A DNA stretch of 21,151 bases from Lachnospiraceae bacterium UBA7012. GTDB lineage: Bacteria; Bacillota; Clostridia; Lachnospirales; Lachnospiraceae. The notes below the pieces were generated by a model. That model was given only the letters and a program-made list of their open reading frames with translations, had not been told where the DNA came from and ran no database searches. This document shows, piece by piece, positions 6,804 through 14,162 of this stretch (its first letter is position 1; each line of letters opens with the position of its first letter). The stretch is taken from assembly GCA_002449595.1 (NCBI GenBank), contig DJXE01000036.1, forward strand, positions 1 through 21,151. Direction: 5' to 3'. The translations under genes and the position numbers were made by a program.

Positions 6804-8507
6804 TCAGAAATCCCCCGGAACTCTGTTCTTCTTCTCGCCGAGGCCGAGGCGGTTGATCGCGGAGAAGACCGCCCGCATGGAGGCTCTCGTGATGTTGGAG
6901 CTCACGCCGACGCCGTACGTCGCGCGGCCGGTGTCCGAATCCAGCAGGTGGATGTAAGCCGCCGCCTGGGAGTCCGAACCGGACTGCAGCGCGTGCTCCG
7001 TGTAGTCGAGGATCTTCACGTTCAGGTCGAGCGTCTCGCGCAGGCCCCTGCGCAGCGCGTCCAGAGGGCCGTTGCCGACGCCGGTGAGCGTCCCGGTCTC
7101 CCCGTGGTCCGTGTACGTGACCGTGACCTTCGTGTCGAAGCTGCTCTCCGTCTCGTCGGACAGATCCTGCACGCTCAGCTTGCGGAAATGGAGCGGCTCC
7201 TTCCTGTTCAGGTAAGCGTCGCGGAACGCGTCCATGATCTGGTCCGGAGAGACCTCGCCCTGGGCCTCGGAGATCGTCTGGATGACGTCCGCGAACTCGC
7301 GGTGCATCTCCTTCGGCAGGCGGAATCCGAAATACGTGTCCATGATGAAGGCGACGCCGCCCTTGCCGGACTGCGAGTTGATGCGCACGATCGGCTCGTA
7401 CACGCGGCCGATGTCGGAGGGATCGATCGGGAGGTAAGGAACCTGCCAGATCTCGCTCCTGCGCTTCTTCATCGCCGCGACGCCCTTGTTGATCGCATCC
7501 TGGTGCGATCCGGAGAACGCCGTGAACACGAGCTTGCCGGCATAGGGATGCCTCGGGTCGACGTGCATCTTGCAGCAGCGCTCGTAGACTTCGATGATCT
7601 CGTTGATGTTGCTGATCTCGAGCTCAGGGTCGATGCCCTGCGAGAACATGTTGTAAGCGATGGTGAGGACGTCGACGTTGCCGGTCCGCTCGCCGTTGCC
7701 GAGCAGTGTTCCCTCGACGCGGTCCGCGCCGGCGAGCAGCGCCAGCTCGGAAGCTGCGACGCCGCAGCCGCGGTCGTTGTGCGGGTGCACGCTGAGGATC
7801 AGGCTGTCGCGGCGGTTCAGCCGCTTGTTCATCCACTCGATCTGGTCCGCGTAGACGTTCGGCGTGTTCATCTCCACGGTCGACGGGAGATTGATGATCA
7901 TCGGCGCGTCCTTCGTCGGCTCCCAGGTCTCGATGACCGCGTTGCAGATATCCAGCGCGAAATCGAGTTCGGTGCCGGTGAAGCTCTCCGGAGAATACTC
8001 GAGCATGATCTTGCCCGGGAAGTTCTTCGCGCGCTCCTTGACCCACTTCGTGCCCTGCACGGCGATCGCCTTGATCTCCTCGCGGTCCATGCCGAACACG
8101 ACGTCTCTTTGCAGCGTCGACGTTGAGTTATAGATGTGGACGATGGCCTGGCTGCAGCCCTCGATCGACTCAAACGTTCTCTCGATCTGCTCTTCCCTGC
8201 ACTGCGACAGGACCTGTACCCAGACGTCGTCCGGGATCAGCCGCCGGTCGACCAGCTGGCGCAGGAAATCGTACTCGATCTGGCTCGCCGCCGGGAATCC
8301 GACCTCGATCTCCTTAAAGCCGATCCTGGTCAGGAGCTCGAACATCTCGATCTTCTCCGTGACGACCATCGGGTCGATCAGCGCCTGGTTGCCGTCGCGC
8401 AGGTCCACGCTGCACCAGACGGGCGCCTTCTCGATCTCCCGGTTCGGCCACTCCCGCTCGGGGTAGTTGACGACAGGGTTCTTGCGGTATTTCTTGTAGT
8501 TCATCAT
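6804..8507 (-). CDS. leuA: 2-isopropylmalate synthase, long (type 2) form
   Basis: LeuA catalyses the first committed step of leucine synthesis: acetyl-CoA plus 2-oxoisovalerate gives 2-isopropylmalate. The TIM-barrel begins with the metal/substrate motif DLRDGNQAL (35-43). EVGFPAASQIEYDFLR (68-83) follows, and the metal-binding HPHNDRG is at 241-247. The C-terminal third, with TVTYTDHGETGTLTGVGNGP and a closing ATYGVGVSSNITRASMRAVFSA, is the LeuA dimer regulatory domain that binds leucine in the family. At 567 residues it is the long form. ATG 8505-8507 has AGGTGG seven bases upstream. No other leu or ilv genes are in the window. The hairpin just upstream suggests transcriptional attenuation. 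Confidence 0.96.
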   Translation of the reverse strand: MMNYKKYRKNPVVNYPEREWPNREIEKAPVWCSVDLRDGNQALIDPMVVTEKIEMFELLTRIGFKEIEVGFPAASQIEYDFLRQLVDRRLIPDDVWVQVLSQCREEQIERTFESIEGCSQAIVHIYNSTSTLQRDVVFGMDREEIKAIAVQGTKWVKERAKNFPGKIMLEYSPESFTGTELDFALDICNAVIETWEPTKDAPMIINLPSTVEMNTPNVYADQIEWMNKRLNRRDSLILSVHPHNDRGCGVAASELALLAGADRVEGTLLGNGERTGNVDVLTIAYNMFSQGIDPELEISNINEIIEVYERCCKMHVDPRHPYAGKLVFTAFSGSHQDAINKGVAAMKKRRSEIWQVPYLPIDPSDIGRVYEPIVRINSQSGKGGVAFIMDTYFGFRLPKEMHREFADVIQTISEAQGEVSPDQIMDAFRDAYLNRKEPLHFRKLSVQDLSDETESSFDTKVTVTYTDHGETGTLTGVGNGPLDALRRGLRETLDLNVKILDYTEHALQSGSDSQAAAYIHLLDSDTGRATYGVGVSSNITRASMRAVFSAINRLGLGEKKNRVPGDF

Positions 8508-8521
8508 AGTATGCCCACCTC

Positions 8522-8554
8522 ACAAAATAACAGCCGGCCCGTCGGGGCCGGCTG
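8522..8554 (-). terminator. Intrinsic terminator or attenuator between the HPr gene and leuA
   Basis: On the transcribed strand, CAGCCGGCCC and GGGCCGGCTG form a perfect 10-base-pair stem with a CGAC loop (8531-8554), followed by TTATTTTG. The U-rich tract is broken by one A, so termination may be incomplete. The leuA ribosome site begins only a few bases later, leaving no room for a separate leuA promoter after the hairpin. leuA must be reached by read-through or from a promoter inside or upstream of the HPr gene. CAGCTGGC at 8554-8561 could pair with the 3' arm instead, with one U-G pair, giving a competing fold. Confidence 0.72.
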
Positions 8555-8572
8555 CCAGCTGCTGCAAAAAAT

Positions 8573-8836
8573 TCACTCGCCCAAGCCGCTTTCGATGGCC
8601 TCCACCAGACTGTTAAGAGCTTCCTCCTCGTCTTCTCCGCTCACGAAGAATTCGATCTCGTCTCCCGTCTTGACGCAGGCCCCGAGCACGCTGAGCACGC
8701 TTTTGGCATTCGCCGTCGTGTCCCCGAACCGGAACGTGATCTGCGATTTAAACTGCATCGCCGTCTTGCATAGGATCCCGGCAGGCCGTAGGTGCAGCCC
8801 CGTCGGGTTCTTGATTGTAACTTTACGGCTGACCAT
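8573..8836 (-). CDS. HPr-family phosphocarrier protein
   Basis: The protein is 87 residues, full length for HPr. The active-site histidine is at 15 in TGLHLRPAG, and the regulatory serine is at 46 in NAKSVLSVLG. It ends with the typical GEDEEEALNSLVEAIESGLGE. HPr passes phosphate from enzyme I to PTS EIIA proteins. In Firmicutes, Ser46 phosphorylation by HPr kinase makes it a CcpA corepressor. Having both residues argues against a Crh-type protein, which lacks His15. Leu16 and Gly20 differ from the common GLHARPA, so a specialised paralogue is possible. I start at ATG 8834-8836, with GAGG six bases and AGGAGG about fourteen bases upstream. A longer frame from 8896 adds 20 residues unlike HPr. 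ptsI is not adjacent. Confidence 0.9.
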   Translation of the reverse strand: MVSRKVTIKNPTGLHLRPAGILCKTAMQFKSQITFRFGDTTANAKSVLSVLGACVKTGDEIEFFVSGEDEEEALNSLVEAIESGLGE

Positions 8837-8916
8837 TGCCCGCCTCTTACCTCCTGATACATTTACTTCCGGACCGGACGGATCCGCAAAACGCATCCGC
8901 CGATTCTGTGCTATCT

Positions 8917-8945
8917 GTTATACCCCAATTCCGGCGGAAAAGCAA
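8917..8945 (-). promoter_or_regulatory. Probable sigma-A-type promoter for the HPr gene
   Basis: On the minus strand TTGCTT (8940-8945) is separated by 17 bases from TATAAC (8917-8922), about 80 bases before the HPr start. An inverted repeat with seven-base arms (8933-8939 and 8947-8953) straddles the -35 and could be an operator or the remains of a glmM terminator. It has no U-run. The -35 matches consensus only moderately. Confidence 0.6.
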
Positions 8946-8971
8946 ATTCCGCCGCCCCTCATGGCTGTTCC

Positions 8972-10321
8972 TCAGCCCATGACTCTCGAGATCAGGTCCG
9001 CCAGCTTCTGCGCCTCTTCCTTGATCTGCTCCTGGTCCTCGCCCTCGATCATGACGCGGACGAGCGGCTCGGTTCCGGAAGGACGGATCAGCACGCGGCC
9101 GCGGCCGGCGAATCGGTCCTCCAGGTCCTTGCAGGCCTGTGCGACTTCAGGATAATCCAGATAGTGCTCTTTCTTGTCGTTCGCGACCTTCGCGTTCACG
9201 AGCGCCTGCGGAAGCACGGTCATGATCGACGCGAGCTCCGACAGCGGCTTGCCGGTCTCCTGCATCACCTGGAGCAGGTGCAGCGCGGAGAGCAGGCCGT
9301 CGCCCGTCGTGTTCTCGCTCAGGTAGATCACGTGCCCGGACTGTTCGCCGCCCAGGTTGGAGTCGATCTCGAGCATGCGCTCAAGGACGTAGCGGTCACC
9401 GACCTTCGTCCGCTCGATATTGAAGCCCTCGCGCTCTCCCATCAGGAAGAAGCCGAGGTTGCTCATCACGGTGACGACGATCGTGTCGCCCTTCAGCGTT
9501 CCCTTCCGCTTCATCTCCTTGCCGACGATGCCCATGATCTGGTCGCCGTCGACGAGATTGCCCTTTTCATCGACCGCGAGGAAGCGGTCGGCATCTCCGT
9601 CAAACGCGAGGCCGGCGACAGCGCCTTCCTCGACGACGCGCTGCTTCAGCTCGCCCATGTGCGTCGAGCCGCAGTCGCGGTTGATGTTCACGCCGTCCGG
9701 GGAGACGTGGATCGGGATGATGTCCGCCCCGAGTCTCTTCAGCGCCTCAATGGAGGTGTGGTAAGCGGCACCCTCCGCGCAGTCGACGACCAGCTTCATG
9801 CCCGTCAGGTCCGCGGGAACCGTGTGGATCGCGTTCTCGATGTATTCCTCCACCAGGTCCTGGCGGTAGTCGATCTTGCCGATGCCGTCTCCGGTAGGGA
9901 AGTTGATATCCTTCATACCCGCGCGGATCTCGGACTCGATCTCGTCCTCCTTCTCATCCGGGAGCTTGAAGCCGTTCCCGTCGAAGAACTTGATGCCGTT
10001 GAATTCCATCGGGTTGTGCGACGCGGAGATCACGACGCCGGCGTCCGCCCCGTGCTTCTTCGCGAGGAACGCGACCGCGGGGGTCGGCAGCACGCCGAGA
10101 TAGCAGACGTTCGCGCCAACGGAGCAGGCGCCCGCCATCAGCGCGTTCGCCAGCATGTCTCCCGACAGTCTCGTGTCGCCGCCCACCATGATGAGCGGTC
10201 TGTGATCCGCTCCCTTCGCGAGCACATACGCGCCTGCCTGTCCGAGCTGCATCGCGAGGAGCGGTGTCAGTTCCTCGTTCGCCACGCCTCTTACGCCATC
10301 CGTTCCGAATAGTCTGCCCAT
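8972..10321 (-). CDS. glmM: Phosphoglucosamine mutase
   Basis: GlmM interconverts glucosamine-6-phosphate and glucosamine-1-phosphate, feeding UDP-GlcNAc and peptidoglycan synthesis. The phosphoserine loop ISASHNPMEFNGIKFF places the catalytic Ser at 101. The magnesium loop DGDADR is at 241-246, and the C-terminal phosphate-binding loop RPSGTEP lies near residue 420. The 449-residue length is typical, and the N-terminus MGRLFGTDGVRGVAN is the family start. The ATG has AGGA five bases upstream. It follows cdaR by 74 bases. The cdaA-cdaR-glmM order is conserved in Firmicutes, where GlmM binds and inhibits CdaA in the species studied. Confidence 0.98.
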   Translation of the reverse strand: MGRLFGTDGVRGVANEELTPLLAMQLGQAGAYVLAKGADHRPLIMVGGDTRLSGDMLANALMAGACSVGANVCYLGVLPTPAVAFLAKKHGADAGVVISASHNPMEFNGIKFFDGNGFKLPDEKEDEIESEIRAGMKDINFPTGDGIGKIDYRQDLVEEYIENAIHTVPADLTGMKLVVDCAEGAAYHTSIEALKRLGADIIPIHVSPDGVNINRDCGSTHMGELKQRVVEEGAVAGLAFDGDADRFLAVDEKGNLVDGDQIMGIVGKEMKRKGTLKGDTIVVTVMSNLGFFLMGEREGFNIERTKVGDRYVLERMLEIDSNLGGEQSGHVIYLSENTTGDGLLSALHLLQVMQETGKPLSELASIMTVLPQALVNAKVANDKKEHYLDYPEVAQACKDLEDRFAGRGRVLIRPSGTEPLVRVMIEGEDQEQIKEEAQKLADLISRVMG

Positions 10322-10344
10322 GTTCTTCCTGTCCTTTCTTTTCT

Positions 10345-10379
10345 GATATGTGATATCCGCTCCGGGCCATGTGCCCCGG
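10345..10379 (-). other. Two small inverted repeats in the cdaR-glmM gap
   Basis: GATAT-GTG-ATATC (10345-10357) is a perfect short palindrome with a three-base centre. Next to it, CCGGGC (10362-10367) pairs with GCCCCGG (10373-10379) with one bulged base. Neither is followed by a U-run in the direction of transcription, so they are not a normal terminator. They could be an RNA-processing or protein-binding site. Confidence 0.3.
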
Positions 10380-10395
10380 GCGGGTAACGTCTGTT

Positions 10396-11712
10396 TTATT
10401 CCGGCGTCTCGTCGGCCGGCCGGATCTGGATATTGACCTGCGGCGTGTTCTCCGCCTGCACGCCTTCCGGCAGAAGCAGTACGACCTGCGCCGGGATGAC
10501 TTTCCCTTCTTCTTCGACCTCGCCGCCCGCGAGCGCGAGCGCAGCTCCAACGTCGACGTACGGCGTCAGCTGCGCCGCCTGCAGCGTGCTGAGCGTCTGG
10601 TCAAGGCCGAGGACTTTGACCCGCAGCATGCCCGCCGCCGGGCTCAGATCCTCCGACACGATCTCCGCCGTCATGCCCTCCGGAACGTTCTCCATCGCGA
10701 TGTCCGTGATACTGACGTCGATCTCGTCCGACGCCACCGCCTCGACAGGGACCGTCACGGTCACGATGCCGTTATAGCTGCTGTCCGCGAACCGGATCAG
10801 TTCCGGGACGTACGGGGTGATGTTGATCTCCTTCACGACGGTCTCCGTCGCGCCCGTGATATCGAGTTCCTCTTCCGGGATCGTGATCTCGTTGTAGCTG
10901 CCAAGCGCGGAAGTCCTGCCTGCCATCTCAACCGATTCCGGCGTGACCGTCACGTCTCCGCTCACAAGATAGCCGGTCGCGGGCTGTCCGGTCGTCGTGA
11001 CGTTGACCGGCAGTGTCTTCGTCGCCAGGATGCTCACGGACACCTTGACCGACGTGATGTTCATCGTCAGGTTCGCGGTCGGGATCTGTTCCCCTTCCTT
11101 GTCATACAGGCGCACGTCCGCGTAGGTCGTGATGTTGCCCGCCGCACCGTTGATATCGACGACGGCGGATGCCGTCCGGATCGCGGAGACGAGGGACTCC
11201 GGGCCGGAGACCCGGATCTGGTTCTGTTCGGAAGTCACGTCCCCGACGGAGTAGCCGTTCGCGGGCTCGCCGTTCGTGGAGACCTGCAGCAGGAAGGCCG
11301 ACGTCTTGCGGTCCTCGATGCTGAATTTCACGCTGTCGATGCTGCCCTCGATGCTCTCGATCTGGGTGTTGTAGATGTTGGAGGAGAGGTGGATACGCAC
11401 CGTGTTCACGTTCGTCAGTTCCTGGATATCCGCCGTCGCGACGATGTTCTCCGGCTTGATGGAGTCCGCGATCGAGCGGGGCGCGGAATAGTTGACGACG
11501 GGGATCGTCGCCGAGTCGTCAAGGATCGTGTAGACCTTGCCTTCCGCCGTCAGAAGGTCCGTGTTCAGGATCCGGACCGGAATGTTGACCTGCTGTCTCC
11601 AGACGACCGGGTCGCTGCTGTTCGTGACGACGAGCCACATGAGGATCGCGACCACCACCGAGATGATCTTCAGCCCCAGATTATTGAAGAACGAGGACCT
11701 CTTATCCTTCAC
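10396..11712 (-). CDS. cdaR: CdaR (YbbR-domain) regulator of the diadenylate cyclase CdaA
   Basis: CdaR proteins are membrane-anchored extracytoplasmic proteins that modulate c-di-AMP synthesis by CdaA. The 438 residues begin with a short basic stretch and one membrane segment (about 13-30, GLKIISVVVAILMWLVVT). The family-typical NSSDPVVWRQQVNIPVRILN follows, then about four YbbR-like beta-rich repeats, each with a pattern like PVNVTTTGQPATGYLVSGDVTV. The end is acidic. The GTG start at 11710-11712 overlaps the end of cdaA by 11 bases, with AAGGAG ten bases upstream inside cdaA, so the two are translationally coupled. No signal peptidase site is seen after the membrane anchor. Confidence 0.94.
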   Translation of the reverse strand: MKDKRSSFFNNLGLKIISVVVAILMWLVVTNSSDPVVWRQQVNIPVRILNTDLLTAEGKVYTILDDSATIPVVNYSAPRSIADSIKPENIVATADIQELTNVNTVRIHLSSNIYNTQIESIEGSIDSVKFSIEDRKTSAFLLQVSTNGEPANGYSVGDVTSEQNQIRVSGPESLVSAIRTASAVVDINGAAGNITTYADVRLYDKEGEQIPTANLTMNITSVKVSVSILATKTLPVNVTTTGQPATGYLVSGDVTVTPESVEMAGRTSALGSYNEITIPEEELDITGATETVVKEINITPYVPELIRFADSSYNGIVTVTVPVEAVASDEIDVSITDIAMENVPEGMTAEIVSEDLSPAAGMLRVKVLGLDQTLSTLQAAQLTPYVDVGAALALAGGEVEEEGKVIPAQVVLLLPEGVQAENTPQVNIQIRPADETPE

Positions 11713-12595
11713 TGCGTTCTTTCTCCTTTCTCAGTAAGAAACCGAGCCGTCCCGTCTCCTGTTCTTCTTTTCTCTGCAGTTCCGTGAGCCTTGCCCTCAG
11801 CTGCTCCCCGGTGAGGCTTCTCTCCAGGGCGCCCATGTACGCAATGCTGATATTGCCCGTCTCCTCCGACACGATGACCGTCATCGCGTCCGTCTCTTCC
11901 GAGATACCAAGCCCGGCCCTGTGGCGCGTGCCCAGATCCTTGTCGATGCGGCTCTCGGAGAGCGGGAGGTAGCAGGTCGCCGACGTCACTCTGTCGCCGA
12001 CAACGATCACGGCGCCGTCGTGCAGCGGCGTGTTCTTTTCGAAAATATTGATGAGAAGCTGGCTGGTGACGATGCCGTCGACTTCGATTCCGGTGCGCTC
12101 ATACTCCGTGAGCGGGGTGTCCTGCTGAATGACGATCAGGGCGCCCGTCTTCGCGCGGCCCATGATCTCGCAGGCGCGGACGATCTCGTGGACCGTCTTG
12201 TCGGAGAACCGGCCGTCAGTCATTCTCGTGCCGATTCCTGTGAAGTCGAGGAGGGAATTGAAGATGTTGTTCTGTCCGAACGTCTCGAGCGCGCGCCGCA
12301 GCTCCGGCTGCAGCAGGATGATCACGCCGAGGATCGCGATGCTCGCCGCGTTCCGGATGATCCACGTGATCGTGGTCATGTTGGCGAGAACGGAGATCAC
12401 ATAGATGAAAAAGACGAAGACCAGGCCGCGCAGAAGATTCCATGCCCTGGACCCGCGGATCCACAGCAGGATGTGATAGATCAGCCAGGAGATGACGATG
12501 ACTTCCACCACGTCTGTCCATCTGATCGTCGGCATATGTACCTGACCGAGGAGCCGGTTCAGGAAATTCTGAAGGATCAATCGGATCTGCTGCAT
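11702..12595 (-). CDS. cdaA: Diadenylate cyclase CdaA
   Basis: CdaA makes cyclic di-AMP from two ATP. This second messenger controls potassium and osmolyte transport and cell-wall balance. Three membrane segments lie at about residues 29-46, 56-72 and 76-96, and the DAC catalytic domain follows. The catalytic motifs DGA (193-195, in HDGAVIVVGDRV) and RHR (224-226, in GTRHRAGLGISEETDA) are both intact. The length of 297 residues is slightly above the usual 270-280 because of a charged C-terminal tail. ATG 12593-12595 lacks a strong ribosome site (AGGAG is about 17 bases away). It is followed by an overlapping cdaR and then glmM. Confidence 0.97.
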   Translation of the reverse strand: MQQIRLILQNFLNRLLGQVHMPTIRWTDVVEVIVISWLIYHILLWIRGSRAWNLLRGLVFVFFIYVISVLANMTTITWIIRNAASIAILGVIILLQPELRRALETFGQNNIFNSLLDFTGIGTRMTDGRFSDKTVHEIVRACEIMGRAKTGALIVIQQDTPLTEYERTGIEVDGIVTSQLLINIFEKNTPLHDGAVIVVGDRVTSATCYLPLSESRIDKDLGTRHRAGLGISEETDAMTVIVSEETGNISIAYMGALERSLTGEQLRARLTELQRKEEQETGRLGFLLRKEKERSEG

Positions 12596-12643
12596 GCCTG
12601 CGTCTCTTAACGCTCCTGTCTGCCGTTGTTGCTGCCGCTGTTC

Positions 12644-13747
12644 CTACCGGTAGCTGTCCTGCGGATAATCCTCGCCGTAGGCGGCGATGTCGTCGTCCGT
12701 CAGGAACAGTTCGGAAGTCGCGAACCCGTCCTGCAGCGGCTCATATTCCAGAGAGCCCGTCATCTCGCCGCCGGCGTATCCCGGCGCGTGCTCCGGCTCC
12801 CGCTCTCTCACGGGTTCCCTCTGGGAGTTGATCTTTTTCACCGTTCTGACGGGCGCCGCGAGCGACACCTTCGGGACGGCCTTGACGTAATAGTAATAGT
12901 TGTCGTCCTCAAACTGCAGGTCTTCCATCCCCGCGTAGTCGAGGTTGAAAAGGAAGAGCGACAGCACGGCTCCTGCGAGGATCGCCAGCAGGACGCCGAG
13001 AAACGCGCCGCCGACGCTGACGGAAGCCCCTGTCACGATGTTGCCGACGAGGACCGTGACCAGTTCCACGACGCCGCCCGCGACCGAGGCGATGAGCCAC
13101 GCGTGCGGGATCCGAAGGCGCCGGATCAGGTAGACCACGACCGTCGCGACGATAAACGCGGCGATGAGGACGCGAAGGTTCTTGTTCTGCACGACGCCGT
13201 CCACCATGAGGCGCACCCTGGCGATGAGCTCCTGCTCATCGGAGGTGACGACGGTATTGCCGAGCCCGGTCCGCACGAAGCGGATGAACGCCGCGATGAT
13301 CAGTCCGAGCACCGCCGGCACCGCGGCCGCCGGTCCCATGAGGAGTCCCGCTGCCACAGGAATGATATAGTGGATCCCCATCATCACGCACACCGGCGTC
13401 AGGATCATGATCCACGTGTCCTTCGGCGAGAAGCGGAAATACACGAGGAAGCACACGAGCAGGATCACGCCGCCGATCGCGGCCGTCTCGATGGAGAAGC
13501 TGTAGAACTGCAGCAGCATCGCTGCCGCGAGGATCGCCGCGGTGAGGTTCACCGGGATGATCGCCCCGAGAATGCCGACCGCGAGTGCCGGTGCCATGCC
13601 GGACACCGCGCTGCTTGCCGGGATCCTGCTGCCGATGCCGATCATCGCAATAAACACGACAAAGAATTTCGCGAGCGGAATGAGGATCCGCTCCGCCTTC
13701 GCGTAGTACGCGAGGATCAGGTCTCTGATTTCCAATAGTCCAGTCAT
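12644..13747 (-). CDS. Polytopic membrane protein of unknown function upstream of cdaA
   Basis: The product is 367 residues with about eight to nine hydrophobic segments between residues 20 and 267, a hydrophilic loop at about 159-190, and a charged C-terminal tail of about 100 residues. The tail opens with EDDNYYYYVKAVPK (about 270-283), a conspicuous Tyr-rich motif, and has many acidic residues at its end. I recognise no enzyme or transporter motif. My recollection that similar proteins occur next to cdaA in Lachnospiraceae is not verified here. I chose ATG 13745-13747, five bases after the stop of the preceding gene, over a TTG at 13796-13798 that has no ribosome site. It is followed by cdaA after 48 bases, so a role in envelope or c-di-AMP signalling is a guess from context. 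Confidence 0.8.
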   Translation of the reverse strand: MTGLLEIRDLILAYYAKAERILIPLAKFFVVFIAMIGIGSRIPASSAVSGMAPALAVGILGAIIPVNLTAAILAAAMLLQFYSFSIETAAIGGVILLVCFLVYFRFSPKDTWIMILTPVCVMMGIHYIIPVAAGLLMGPAAAVPAVLGLIIAAFIRFVRTGLGNTVVTSDEQELIARVRLMVDGVVQNKNLRVLIAAFIVATVVVYLIRRLRIPHAWLIASVAGGVVELVTVLVGNIVTGASVSVGGAFLGVLLAILAGAVLSLFLFNLDYAGMEDLQFEDDNYYYYVKAVPKVSLAAPVRTVKKINSQREPVREREPEHAPGYAGGEMTGSLEYEPLQDGFATSELFLTDDDIAAYGEDYPQDSYR

Positions 13748-13751
13748 AAGA

Positions 13752-14162
13752 TCATCTGTATCTTTCTTTTTCTTCCTGGCTGCCGGTCTCCGAAGCAAGC
13801 GTGTCCAGTGCCTTCGAGTAGAGCCTCAGGCCCTTCATCGCCCTGCGGTACCGGTGCAGATAGATGATGAGCGTGGCCGCGCAGAACACGACCAGCAGAA
13901 GGACGTAACGCAGCAGCGCCGTCATGAGAAACGCCCTCAGTTCATCCCCGTAGACAAGGAGCAGGAGTTCGTCGAAGTGACAGACCGCGTAAACCGCGAA
14001 AAGAATGCCGTAAAGAATGGTCGCGGCAAAGACGGATGCCAGAAGCTGGCCGCCGATGTAATCGGTGGCGTAATAGCTGCCGATGCGCTCGTCCGCCGGT
14101 CCCTCGTTCTTTTCATACATTGCGAGCTGCGTCATCTGATAGACGCGGTTTTCATTGATCAA
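13752..14162 (-). CDS. Small membrane protein of unknown function
   Basis: The product is 136 residues with two probable membrane helices at about 38-61 and 82-101. It has a polar N-terminus (about 35 residues) and a basic-to-acidic C-terminal tail (about 102-136, starting HRYRRAMKGLRLYSKALD). This would put both ends on the same side of the membrane, probably the cytoplasm. No family is recognised. The TTG start at 14160-14162 has GGAGG six bases upstream and overlaps the end of comF by 11 bases. Its stop is four bases before the start of the polytopic membrane gene, so the two are translationally coupled and probably act together. Confidence 0.75.
   Translation of the reverse strand: MINENRVYQMTQLAMYEKNEGPADERIGSYYATDYIGGQLLASVFAATILYGILFAVYAVCHFDELLLLVYGDELRAFLMTALLRYVLLLVVFCAATLIIYLHRYRRAMKGLRLYSKALDTLASETGSQEEKERYR

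Noticed and set aside
8508..8572. A T-box or other long leader riboswitch for leuA, and likewise for proS at 6354-6392
   Set aside because: The gaps are 65 and 39 bases, too short for a T-box. No T-box signature is visible.
8837..8896. A 20-residue N-terminal extension of the HPr protein from ATG 8894-8896
   Set aside because: His15 and Ser46 fall on canonical numbering only from the ATG at 8836, which also has a ribosome site. The extension has no HPr similarity.
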